10,082 nt of DNA from Sediminicola sp047612485 (GTDB lineage Bacteria; Bacteroidota; Bacteroidia; Flavobacteriales; Flavobacteriaceae): contig JBLGAT010000095.1 in NCBI GenBank assembly GCA_047612485.1, forward strand, positions 1 through 10,082. Reading direction: 5' to 3'. The notes beneath the pieces are model-generated. The model saw only the letters and a program-made list of their open reading frames with translations. It did no database searches and had not been told where the DNA came from. This document shows positions 1-7,713 of this stretch, one piece after another (position 1 is the stretch's first letter; each line of letters starts with the position of its first letter). The position numbers and the translations under genes were made by a program.

Positions 1-1431
1 GGCACGGACTACGCTGTTGCGGCCTCTCCGGACAACAGTGCAACGGTGAACATAGCTGACAACGACAATGCAGGTTACACGGTTACCCCTCTAACATTAA
101 ATACATCAGAGGCAGCGGGATCTCAGACCTTTTCAGTTGTTTTGAATTCGGCCCCAACTAGTAATGTAGTGTTTTCCATAACCTCTGGGGATACTTCTGA
201 AGGGACCGTCTCTCCTGCTACATTGACCTTTAATTCTGGTAATTATAATAATGCACAAATAGTTTCTGTTACCCCTGTGAATGACAATATAGTTGACGGC
301 ACTATAAATTACAATGTTACAGTGAGTGTGGTAGATGCGAGCAGTGATAATAATTTTGATCTGTTGGCCGATCAAACTGTGAGTGTTTCCAATGCAGATG
401 ATGATAGCGTGGGTGTTAATGTAGGTGCCATCAGTGGCAATACCTCAGAAGCTGGTGGAACGGCAACTTTTACGGTTTCTCTGGACAGTCAGCCCTCTGC
501 CGATGTTACCATTCCATTAAGTAGTAGTAATACGGCAGAAGGAACGGTAGCGGCTATTGTTGTATTGACCTCTGCGAATTGGCAAACAGGGGTGACCGTT
601 ACGGTTACTGGTGTTGATGACGGAGCCGTGGTAGATGGTCCTATTACCTATACCATTGTTACTGGAGATGTTACTTCGGTAGACCCTAATTATAATGGCT
701 TGGACGCTGGGGATGTGGCTGATGTTACGGTGATTAACAGTGATAATGATACGGCAAGTCTAGCTATAAATAATGTAACTGTTAATGAAGGTTTAGGAAC
801 CGCAACATTGGGAGTAACTCTAACTGGAAATGTCACAAATAGCTTTACTGTAGATTATGCTACAGCTAATGGAACTGCCACTGCAGTCTCAGACTATACC
901 TCCGCTAGTGGAACGTTGACTTTTTCTGGTATAAATGGGGAGATCCAAAATATTACAGTGACGATAAACAATATTGATGTTTTAGTTGAACCTAGTGAAA
1001 CTATTTTTGTAAATCTCACTAATCTGATAAGTATAGGTACAGTCATTATAGCAGATGACCAAGGAATTATAAATATTACAGATGATGATTCCGCTAATGT
1101 AATCATAGATGATGTAATAGTGAATGAGCAAGATGGTACTGCAGATTTTTCTGTGACCTTGACCGGTATTGTTCCTGGAGGGTTTACTGTCAGTTATATC
1201 ACAACAGATGGATCCGCAGTAGCTGGAGCGGATTATACAACCACAAATGGCAGTTTATCATTCGCAGGGACCAATGGGGAGATTCAAACAATTTCAGTAC
1301 CTATAAATAATGGTCCACCAGATATAGTTGAACAAAATGATGAAACCTTTACCGTTACTTTAACAAGCACGGACAATCCTTTGGTAAGTATTGGCGATGG
1401 GGAAGGAATAGGGACCATCGTGGATGACGAA
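1..1431 (+). repeat. Tandem Calx-beta-type repeats within the adhesin
   Basis: Four full repeats of about 110 residues, plus the tail of a fifth at the window edge, lie head to tail. Each begins with a strand carrying a conserved SE or NE (NTSEA, NTSEA, VNEGLG, VNEQDG) and ends with an acidic turn (NADDD, NSDND, NITDDD, IVDDE). The last two share the pattern YTTxNGSLxFxGxNGEIQ and are canonical Calx-beta. The first two are a longer variant with EGTV in the middle. Such repeats bind calcium and stiffen long extracellular stalks. More copies probably lie upstream. Confidence 0.85.
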
Positions 1432-3144
1432 ACCTGTCCGGCAGGCGGAGTGGCTCCCGTATTGGACCCCTTGGTGGAGACCGTATTTTGCGATGCCGTG
1501 GAACAGGACCTAGAGGCCTATACCAATAGCACGGTTCCTGCAGGCTCGGTATTGACCTGGACCACCAACAACCTGGATCTTTTGGATACCGCTGCGCACT
1601 TGTTGAACTCCGTTGTAAATTTGGATTTTCCAGGGACCTATTATGGGTTTTTCTATGACGATGCCAACAACTGTGCCAGTCCGGCCTTGGAGGTGACTTT
1701 GGAATTCAATACCAGTCCAACCCTTACTTCTACCACCCCTGCCGATATATGCGGCGAAGGTTCTGTGGTATTGGCAGCCACGTTTACCGAGGGCACTATC
1801 AGCTGGTTTACCACCCCTACAGGAGGGGTAAGCGAAGCCACGGGAGAAAGTTTTACGACCCCGTTGTTAACGGCTACCACGACCTATTATGTAGAGGCAA
1901 CCGCCAATGGCTGTCCTTCGGCAAGGGTGGCTGTGGTGGCAACCATCAATGAGACCCCTTCAGCAGGTATTGCCACCGACATAGGCTCTTGTAGTGTAGC
2001 TGCGGGCGGACCCACCACTTTGGATCTAGATGATACCCTTACCGCTGCGGATGCCGGGGTGTGGAGCTATTCTTCAGGTCCTGTGGGAAGTGTGGGGATA
2101 GGAACGGATAATATCGTGGATTTTGAAGGCTTGGCCGATGGCGATTATATATTTACCTATACTACTACAGGGGCCCAGGCACCCTGTACCAATGATTCGG
2201 TCTCTGTTACCATAAGCGTGATCTCCTGTACGGTAGATTCAGATAACGATGGGTTGTTGGACGGAGAGGAGACCACTTTGGGCACCGATCCTAATAATCC
2301 AGATACGGATGGGGATGGAATTGATGATGGTACAGAAGTAGGAGATGATATCGCCAATCCCTTGGATGGGGACGGGGACGGCATCATAGATGCCTTGGAT
2401 TCAAATATTTTGGATACGGACAATGATGGGGTAGTGGATCAAGTGGATCCTGCCAATACGGATGCCTGTATCCCTAATATATCAGCGGCTTGTACCATTG
2501 ACCTACAGCTTGAAAAATCAGTCAATAAAGCCAATCCTTCAGAGGGAAGCGAGATTGTTTTTACCATCACCTTGACAAATCTGAGCCAGATAACGGTAAC
2601 GGATGTGGTCATCAATGATCTTGTTGGAGAACAGGTCAATGGTTTTCAATACGTATCTAACAGTGCCTCCAATGGAAGCTATGATGAAGTTACGGGCAGA
2701 TGGAGCCTAATGGCCATGGCACCTGATGAAGTGGCCAGGCTGAATATTACGGTCACGGTTCCCGGAGAAGGGACTTTTCTAAATACAGTATCCTTGGTGA
2801 GTTCCTTTCCAGAAGATGGAAATAGTACCAATAACACAAGTACGGTATCAGTAGAAGTTGACCCGCGCTCCAGTGATGAGCCGGGTTTTATCTTTAACCA
2901 GTTCTCGCCCAATGGTGACGGGATAAATGATTTGTTGAGGATCAAAGATATATCGGACTACCCAAATAATACTTTGGAAATATTTGACCGTTATGGCAAC
3001 CAAGTTTTTGCTGTGACCGGATACGACAATACATGGGCCGGTGAGGGCAAGAACGGACAACTGCCAAAAGGCACCTATTTTTACATCTTGGACCTGGGCG
3101 ATGGTTCTGAGGTCAGAAAAGGATGGATCCAAATTATAAGATAA
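1..3144 (+). CDS. Giant cell-surface adhesin, T9SS type B substrate (3' part, N-terminus outside window)
   Basis: The frame is open from base 1 to the TAA at 3142-3144, giving 1047 residues with no N-terminus; a GTG at 46 is internal. Residues 1-25 are the tail of a Calx-beta repeat. Two related repeats follow (about 26-137 and 138-251), then two Calx-beta repeats (252-362 and 363-477) with typical DxD-rich ends. Next are cysteine-containing modules (479-571, Ig-like 572-651, 656-744), thrombospondin type 3 repeats (745-823), a DUF11 module (833-953) and the gliding-motility-type C-terminal domain (962-1047) with FSPNGDGIND and a terminal KGWIQIIR. Type B domains send proteins through the T9SS and need SprF-like partners, and such a gene follows 8 bases downstream. 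I infer an exported, calcium-stabilised adhesin or gliding-type surface filament; its ligand cannot be told. Base composition changes sharply near 1435. Confidence 0.93.
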   Translation, partial: GTDYAVAASPDNSATVNIADNDNAGYTVTPLTLNTSEAAGSQTFSVVLNSAPTSNVVFSITSGDTSEGTVSPATLTFNSGNYNNAQIVSVTPVNDNIVDGTINYNVTVSVVDASSDNNFDLLADQTVSVSNADDDSVGVNVGAISGNTSEAGGTATFTVSLDSQPSADVTIPLSSSNTAEGTVAAIVVLTSANWQTGVTVTVTGVDDGAVVDGPITYTIVTGDVTSVDPNYNGLDAGDVADVTVINSDNDTASLAINNVTVNEGLGTATLGVTLTGNVTNSFTVDYATANGTATAVSDYTSASGTLTFSGINGEIQNITVTINNIDVLVEPSETIFVNLTNLISIGTVIIADDQGIINITDDDSANVIIDDVIVNEQDGTADFSVTLTGIVPGGFTVSYITTDGSAVAGADYTTTNGSLSFAGTNGEIQTISVPINNGPPDIVEQNDETFTVTLTSTDNPLVSIGDGEGIGTIVDDETCPAGGVAPVLDPLVETVFCDAVEQDLEAYTNSTVPAGSVLTWTTNNLDLLDTAAHLLNSVVNLDFPGTYYGFFYDDANNCASPALEVTLEFNTSPTLTSTTPADICGEGSVVLAATFTEGTISWFTTPTGGVSEATGESFTTPLLTATTTYYVEATANGCPSARVAVVATINETPSAGIATDIGSCSVAAGGPTTLDLDDTLTAADAGVWSYSSGPVGSVGIGTDNIVDFEGLADGDYIFTYTTTGAQAPCTNDSVSVTISVISCTVDSDNDGLLDGEETTLGTDPNNPDTDGDGIDDGTEVGDDIANPLDGDGDGIIDALDSNILDTDNDGVVDQVDPANTDACIPNISAACTIDLQLEKSVNKANPSEGSEIVFTITLTNLSQITVTDVVINDLVGEQVNGFQYVSNSASNGSYDEVTGRWSLMAMAPDEVARLNITVTVPGEGTFLNTVSLVSSFPEDGNSTNNTSTVSVEVDPRSSDEPGFIFNQFSPNGDGINDLLRIKDISDYPNNTLEIFDRYGNQVFAVTGYDNTWAGEGKNGQLPKGTYFYILDLGDGSEVRKGWIQIIR
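2233..2469 (+). repeat. Thrombospondin type 3 calcium-binding repeats within the adhesin
   Basis: The encoded stretch is rich in Asp-x-Asp-x-Asp-Gly turns: DSDNDGLLDG, then DTDGDGIDDG, DGDGDGIIDA and DTDNDGVVDQ. These are thrombospondin type 3 repeats, which fold around calcium ions. In Bacteroidota surface proteins they often sit just before the C-terminal modules, as here before DUF11 and the sorting domain. A linker or calcium-dependent spacer role is likely. Confidence 0.85.
2884..3141 (+). other. T9SS type B C-terminal sorting domain (gliding-motility-associated CTD)
   Basis: The last 86 residues match the CHU_C / gliding motility-associated C-terminal domain (the TIGR04131-type family). 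Visible marks are FNQFSPNGDGINDLL at the start, then LEIFDRYGNQVF, a YDNTWAG turn, LPKGTYFYILDLGDG and the closing KGWIQIIR. Established work on Flavobacterium johnsoniae SprB shows that type B domains need a PorP/SprF-family partner for export. The next gene encodes such a protein, which supports the assignment. Confidence 0.93.
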
Positions 3145-3152
3145 TTAGGAAT

Positions 3153-4136
3153 ATGGTTTACAGCAGACTCAAAATGGGGAACAGAAATATTTTATTTTTT
3201 TGCATACTATCACTATTGGTAACCTTTACCGTTGTTGGACAAAAAGAACCACAATACACCCAATACATGTACAATATTGGAAGTTTTAACCCTGCCTATG
3301 CGGCCACTGTTGAAAATGCAGAAATTGCAGGCTTATACAGAGCCCAGTGGATAGATATAGAGGGGGCGCCAAGGACTATGCGCTTTGGATTGAATATTCC
3401 TATGGCAAACGAAAAAAATGGTTTGGGTTTTAATGTGGTCAATGATCAATTGGGCCCATCTACACAAACCTTTGTGGACATAGCGTATTCCTATCAGGTA
3501 CAATTTTCCGATGACACCAAATTGTCCTTTGGTTTGGATGCAGGGGGGTCCTTTTTGAATGTGGATTTTTCTAAAGGAACCTTTGAAAATACCAATGAAC
3601 CTTTGTTGAACGATACTAATATTAGTAACTTTTATCCGACCATAGGAGCCGGGGCATTTTTATATGCCGACAATTGGTATACAGGATTGTCCATTCCCAA
3701 TTTTTTGACCAGCGGCATTTACAATGAAGAGGTGTCCACAATTGTGGATGATAAAATGCAGTTTAACTTTATTGGGGGCTATGTTTTTGATCTATCAGAA
3801 AATCTTAAGTTAAAACCTGCTTTTTTACTAAACTATGTTAATGGGTTACCTCTTAATATTAATGTCTCCTCCAACTTTTTAATCAATGATGTCTTTACTG
3901 TTGGTGCTTCCTATAGAGTGGATAATGCTGTAAGCGGACTTGCAGGATTTCAAGTCTCCAGTGGTACTTTTGTAGGGTATTCCTATGATTACAACACCAA
4001 TGGCTTGGGACAATACAATAGCGGTTCCCATGAGATCATATTAAAATTTTATTTAGGTAAAGGCAGTACAAAGCAGGATAAAGAGAAAAATGCCAAAGGC
4101 AAACCAAAACAAATTGATACCCCAAGATTTTTCTAA
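3153..4136 (+). CDS. PorP/SprF family T9SS outer-membrane protein
   Basis: 327 residues from the ATG at 3153. The N-terminus holds positive residues and a hydrophobic core ending TVVGQ, a signal peptide. The mature protein opens with KEPQYTQYMYN and then FNPAYAAT, the family signature (QxTQYMxN, NPAYAG). The rest alternates short amphipathic strands with turns and aromatic residues, as expected for an outer-membrane beta-barrel, and ends in a lysine-rich tail closing RFF. Known SprF proteins are needed for secretion or surface attachment of SprB-type substrates, so this is probably the dedicated partner of the adhesin ending 8 bases upstream. An ATG at 3123 would overlap the adhesin and add residues before the signal peptide, so it was rejected. 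ATG 3174 (320 residues) is an equally possible start; neither has a clear ribosome binding site. Confidence 0.93.
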   Translation: MVYSRLKMGNRNILFFCILSLLVTFTVVGQKEPQYTQYMYNIGSFNPAYAATVENAEIAGLYRAQWIDIEGAPRTMRFGLNIPMANEKNGLGFNVVNDQLGPSTQTFVDIAYSYQVQFSDDTKLSFGLDAGGSFLNVDFSKGTFENTNEPLLNDTNISNFYPTIGAGAFLYADNWYTGLSIPNFLTSGIYNEEVSTIVDDKMQFNFIGGYVFDLSENLKLKPAFLLNYVNGLPLNINVSSNFLINDVFTVGASYRVDNAVSGLAGFQVSSGTFVGYSYDYNTNGLGQYNSGSHEIILKFYLGKGSTKQDKEKNAKGKPKQIDTPRFF

Positions 4137-4149
4137 AAAGTAATTGAAC

Positions 4150-6072
4150 ATGAAATTAAGAGCACTTATAGTTTTCTTATTAATAACAACTCTATCAACG
4201 GCCCAGGACAAGACTTCAAAAGGGGATGTTCTTTTCTTTGAGTATGCTTATCAGGATGCCATTAAGCAGTATCAAATAGAGATGCGTAAAAATAAGCTGG
4301 GCACACAACAATATTTAAACCTGGCCGATGCTTATTTTAAGACTGGGGATTTCAAAAGGTCGGGAGAAATTTACATGGATATATTTAAGAAAGATACCAC
4401 TATGTCCAATTCTTATTTCAATAAGATGCTGCAATCCATATCCAAAGTAGATGGCAGAGAAAGGGTTGCTACCTTTTTGGAGACAAGGAAAAAGGTGTTT
4501 CCTTCAGAAATTATTGAGAATTATGATTTCAATCGAGAACTTTTAAGAACACAAACAGAAAATGGGATTGAGGTGTTTAATCTTAGAACCAATAGTCCAC
4601 AAGGCGATTTCTCTCCAACTTTTTATGATGATCGATTACTTTACACAAGTGCAAGAAATGAAAATATAAAAGAAAAATATGCACCTTCCGGGGAGTCCTA
4701 TATGGATATCATGATCGGAAGGATAGAACAGGATGGTGATGTTTTGGTTTCACAATCTTTTGATAAAATTCCGGAAACTATCTTCCATGAGGCCACACCT
4801 TACTATTCCAAAGAATTGAAAAGTGTATTTTATATTCTTTCCAATGCAGAAGGGGATGAACTTTCTTTTGATGAAAATGGTAAAAATGCACTCTCATTGG
4901 GAATGGTAGATCAGAATGGGGTCTTTAAATTTTTATTGAGGGATTTGAGCAAATCATTTTACTATCCATTCTTTGAATACACTACTGGAAAACTATTTTT
5001 TGTCGCTGATTTCCCTCAAGGGTATGGAGGCACTGATATCTACTTTGTGTACACCAACAATGGGCAGATTATGTCCTCCCCAATTAATCTGGGACCTAGG
5101 ATAAATACGGCGGGAAATGAAATAGCTCCCTATATATTTGATAACAGTCTGTATTTCTCTTCGGATATTTTTTATGGAATGGGAGGGATGGATGTGTACA
5201 AGACAAACATTAAATCCAATGATGATTTCAGTATTCCGGTTAATCTGGGAAGTGGTATCAATTCTACTTCCGATGATTTTGGTTTGATAATCAGGGAAAA
5301 TGGAACCGATGGTCTGTTAGGCTATTTTGCTTCCAATCGCGCTGGCGGTAAAGGAAATGATGATATCTATACGTTTAGCTCTAAGGAGCCACTTGGGCTG
5401 AAGACTTTTGCCGTAAAAGGTAGGGTTGTGAACCTCGCAACAAATCAAGGGATCCAAAATGCGCATATACGATTGTTGGATAAGGATAGTACCCTTATTA
5501 AGGACCTGTATTCCAATCAAGATGGCGCTTACTATGTAGAGGTGCCTTTCCATAACGTTATTACCGTAGAAGCATCCAAGAACAGACACTCTACTTATTT
5601 GGAGACATATCAGGGTGAGGAATTGGAGAACTTACAACTAAATGAATTCAATATTGGTGTGAAGGCTTTGGAGGATGTTGTGGAAGAGAAAGAAAACCAA
5701 ACCGTTTTAAAACTGAAAAAGTTTTATTTTGGGAAGGGCAGAAGTGAAATCACCCCTGAAATTAAGATGGAACTGGACAAAGTGGTAGATGCAGTGAACA
5801 AGTTTCCAAAGCTTCAATTGCGCATAGAAACACATACCGATAGTAGGGGAAGCAATAGTTATAATTTAAAATTATCCCAAGATCGTTCAGAAGCAATCAA
5901 AATGTATTTGCTCCAAAATGGAGTTGCCAATGATAGTGTCTTGTTTACCGTGGGTTATGGTGAAGAGAAGATCACCAATAATTGCAGCAATGGGGTGTTC
6001 TGTTTGGATATGTTGCACCAACAGAATGAAAGATCATTGATTGTAGTATTGAACTACAAAACTATATACTAG
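4150..6072 (+). CDS. PorE-like OmpA family protein (TPR, beta-propeller, CRD, OmpA_C)
   Basis: 640 residues from ATG 4150; a TTG at 4144 would add only two residues. A signal peptide (about 1-18, ending LSTAQ) shows no lipobox. TPR-like helices cover about 25-115, a PD40/WD40-like propeller about 150-412 (including LYFSSD and FASNRAGGKGNDDIY), a carboxypeptidase-regulatory-like domain about 420-490 and an OmpA_C domain about 520-638. In the last, Asp564 (THTDSRG) and Arg579 (SQDRS) are 15 residues apart, the spacing of the peptidoglycan-binding pair in OmpA proteins, and the cysteine pair NNCSNGVFC is common in Bacteroidota members. The architecture equals that of Porphyromonas PorE, a T9SS component that binds peptidoglycan. 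It starts 13 bases after the SprF-like gene. I infer it anchors this adhesin/SprF set in the periplasm; it may be a PorE paralogue rather than the core subunit. Confidence 0.92.
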   Translation: MKLRALIVFLLITTLSTAQDKTSKGDVLFFEYAYQDAIKQYQIEMRKNKLGTQQYLNLADAYFKTGDFKRSGEIYMDIFKKDTTMSNSYFNKMLQSISKVDGRERVATFLETRKKVFPSEIIENYDFNRELLRTQTENGIEVFNLRTNSPQGDFSPTFYDDRLLYTSARNENIKEKYAPSGESYMDIMIGRIEQDGDVLVSQSFDKIPETIFHEATPYYSKELKSVFYILSNAEGDELSFDENGKNALSLGMVDQNGVFKFLLRDLSKSFYYPFFEYTTGKLFFVADFPQGYGGTDIYFVYTNNGQIMSSPINLGPRINTAGNEIAPYIFDNSLYFSSDIFYGMGGMDVYKTNIKSNDDFSIPVNLGSGINSTSDDFGLIIRENGTDGLLGYFASNRAGGKGNDDIYTFSSKEPLGLKTFAVKGRVVNLATNQGIQNAHIRLLDKDSTLIKDLYSNQDGAYYVEVPFHNVITVEASKNRHSTYLETYQGEELENLQLNEFNIGVKALEDVVEEKENQTVLKLKKFYFGKGRSEITPEIKMELDKVVDAVNKFPKLQLRIETHTDSRGSNSYNLKLSQDRSEAIKMYLLQNGVANDSVLFTVGYGEEKITNNCSNGVFCLDMLHQQNERSLIVVLNYKTIY

Positions 6073-6077
6073 GAAAA

Positions 6078-6269
6078 TTATTTGGCAAGATTACAGGTTT
6101 CGCAATCCTTTACCTTACCGTAATAGGTCTCGCGATATTTGTGCAGGGTGCGCACTGGGATACCTAAAATCACTTTTTTAATATAGGTCACCTTGGTATA
6201 AAAGTTACCCATTTTTTTGGTGTACCTTCTTTCGTTTCTTGTTTTTCTTATAACGCTGATCAATCTCAT
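6078..6269 (-). CDS. Small basic protein with C-terminal CxxC, function unknown
   Basis: 63 residues, strongly basic (17 Lys/Arg against 4 Asp/Glu), with no signal peptide or membrane segment. The C-terminus reads KDCETCNLAK, so one CxxC pair (Cys56, Cys59) sits near the end; the middle is rich in Tyr, Lys and Arg (YTKVTYIKK, HKYRETYYG). Codon choice is balanced and unlike a chance frame, and I have an unverified impression of similar short proteins in other Flavobacteriaceae. An internal ATG (Met20, base 6212) would give 44 residues. It converges on the PorE-like gene with 5 bases between stops and has a candidate promoter just upstream. The charge would fit nucleic-acid or ribosome binding, but that is only a guess; no family is recognised. 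Confidence 0.68.
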   Translation of the reverse strand: MRLISVIRKTRNERRYTKKMGNFYTKVTYIKKVILGIPVRTLHKYRETYYGKVKDCETCNLAK

Positions 6270-6285
6270 ACTATCACACTTTAGG

Positions 6286-6344
6286 TTGCAAAGGTCTTAA
6301 ATTGAAGTGACAATGGCAAGTTTATGCTGTTAAGTCTTTTGCAA
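6286..6344. repeat. Imperfect inverted repeat between the transporter and the small basic protein gene
   Basis: TTGCAAAGGTCTTA (6286-6299) and TAAGTCTTTTGCAA (6331-6344) are inverted copies matching at 12 of 14 positions, with a 31-base spacer. The left arm overlaps the -7 box of the candidate promoter. It may be an operator pair. A terminator for the upstream transporter gene is less likely because the loop is long and no T-run follows on the minus strand. Confidence 0.4.
6289..6319 (-). promoter_or_regulatory. Candidate Bacteroidota-type promoter for the small basic protein gene
   Basis: On the minus strand a TTG (6317-6319) is followed, after 20 bases, by GACCTTTG (6289-6296). This fits the Bacteroidota sigma-A pattern of TTG near -33 and TAnnTTTG near -7 except for the first base of the -7 box. 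The start codon lies 20 bases beyond the -7 box, giving a short leader. The pattern is weak and could arise by chance in AT-rich DNA. Confidence 0.35.
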
Positions 6345-6372
6345 ACTATAGCTTTTGTGTTATATTCCTTTA

Positions 6373-7620
6373 TTAAAAAAAGATCATCCAGCAGTAATAG
6401 ATTGCAAAAAAGCTAAGAAAAAGGATGCCTAAATAGGTCAGTATTCTTAAGCCCTTTCCGGGTTGTTCCGATACCGGTAAATCTTCACTTATTACATTCT
6501 TAAGGTTCATATATCCAATAATGGGAGCTAGGACAAAGGAAACAAAAGTGGCCATGGCAACAAGTTTACCCATATTAGCACTAAATGCGGTAATGACTAC
6601 AAAGTTTACAAGTGATAATACTATTACGGCAAGGGCAAATTGCATTTTGTTGGGTTTGGTTTTAGGTGATAAAAGGCCAATAATATCCAGACTTACTCGA
6701 GCCAGCGCGTCATGAGCTGTCATACAGGTGCTGAACATGGTGGCAAATGCCGCTGTAGCGATAAAGACATACGTCCACTTTCCAATATGGGTAGTGAACA
6801 TTAATATCAATTGGTCAGAAAAAGCTACTGCATTACCACTAATTATTGTATTGGAACCATAAAGGGTCATCCACCCTATGATCATAAAAAAGATGGCAAG
6901 GATTCCAGTCAAAAGATATCCTACATTGAATTCTTGAAGCGCTTCTTTTAATGATAATTTGTTGTTGGTGATTTTAAACTTTTCTAGACTCCAAAGGCTT
7001 ATCCAACTAGAAGCTTCCACAGCAGTTGGCATCCAGCCCACAAGGCCTATTAAAAATAAGATGCCTACTTCATTAAAGATGGGGAGGGGAACAAAATCTT
7101 CAGATGGTGCAATACTACCTTTAAAGACAACCATAGTAGTTGTTATGATGAGCGCTATAAAAAGAATGGAAATCACAAATTTCAAGGAAGACTCTAGAAA
7201 CTTGTATTTACCTATAATTAGGAGTGCGCTTATGAATGCAAAAAGTCCAAGGGCTACTAGAGCTACCGATGCATTGGGAATCTTAAAAAGGTTGATAAAG
7301 AGTCCGGAAGTAACCACGTAGAGGGTGGCCAAAATAGTGAAGGTAGATATTAAGGTAATAAAGGCATAGAACCACAGATACCCCTTACCTCTATTGAGAT
7401 AGCCTTCAATCAATGTCTTATTGGTCACGTTGGTATAGCGGACCCCAAATTCAAAGAATGGATATTTTAATACGTTGGCAAGGATGATTGGGATAACCAT
7501 GATCCATCCATATTGAGCACCGGCTTTGGTAGAGAGTACTAAATGAGAAGTACCTATGGCCATGCTGGCAAATAGGAGGCCAGGGCCTAGGTTTTTAATT
7601 AGGATATTTAGTTTGGTCAT
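6373..7620 (-). CDS. NRAMP-fold (SLC11-like) transporter, noncanonical metal site
   Basis: 415 residues, with about 11 hydrophobic membrane segments visible. The N-terminus LGPGLLFASMAIG aligns with the first NRAMP helix (GPGFLxAxxxID in canonical members), and WMPTAVEAS at 196-204 aligns with the sixth-helix MPHN region. The key metal ligands differ: the DPGN of helix 1 is replaced by GTSH (residues 23-26), so the aspartate and asparagine are missing, and in helix 6 Met-Pro is kept but His-Asn is not. NRAMP proteins carry divalent metals in symport with protons. This divergent group is usually annotated as divalent metal transporter, but manganese or iron transport cannot be assumed. ATG 7620 puts GPG about 12 residues in, as usual. 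The sanA-like stop lies 93 bases upstream with no visible terminator, so co-transcription is possible. Confidence 0.82.
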   Translation of the reverse strand: MTKLNILIKNLGPGLLFASMAIGTSHLVLSTKAGAQYGWIMVIPIILANVLKYPFFEFGVRYTNVTNKTLIEGYLNRGKGYLWFYAFITLISTFTILATLYVVTSGLFINLFKIPNASVALVALGLFAFISALLIIGKYKFLESSLKFVISILFIALIITTTMVVFKGSIAPSEDFVPLPIFNEVGILFLIGLVGWMPTAVEASSWISLWSLEKFKITNNKLSLKEALQEFNVGYLLTGILAIFFMIIGWMTLYGSNTIISGNAVAFSDQLILMFTTHIGKWTYVFIATAAFATMFSTCMTAHDALARVSLDIIGLLSPKTKPNKMQFALAVIVLSLVNFVVITAFSANMGKLVAMATFVSFVLAPIIGYMNLKNVISEDLPVSEQPGKGLRILTYLGILFLSFFAIYYCWMIFF

Positions 7621-7713
7621 TATGGGTATGGTTGGCTAATGCCCCCTAATGTACTATTTTTTAAAGAGTTGTTCTGAAAATTCTTTGGTAGAAGTAATGA
7701 AGGGAAGTATCAA

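Noticed and set aside
1..1431. Possible CRISPR or tandem DNA repeat in the repetitive left part
   Set aside because: The repetition is at protein level (Calx-beta repeats of about 110 residues) with diverged DNA, not short identical repeats with spacers.
2157..3132. Several minus-strand frames opposite the adhesin's C-terminal modules
   Set aside because: They mirror the Asp/Thr-rich coding strand and give low-complexity Ser/Pro-rich products without homology signals.
3123..3152. Upstream in-frame ATG for the SprF-like gene
   Set aside because: It overlaps the adhesin's 3' end by 22 bases and puts ten extra residues before the start at 3153 and its signal peptide.
6959..7321. Plus-strand frame of 120 codons opposite the NRAMP-like gene
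   Set aside because: It is the complement of a clear membrane-protein gene; its translation has no domain and no independent start signals.
7636..7651. Direct repeat CTAATG-CCCC-CTAATG between sanA and the transporter gene
   Set aside because: The 6-base units are too short to separate from chance, and no promoter pattern was found with them.
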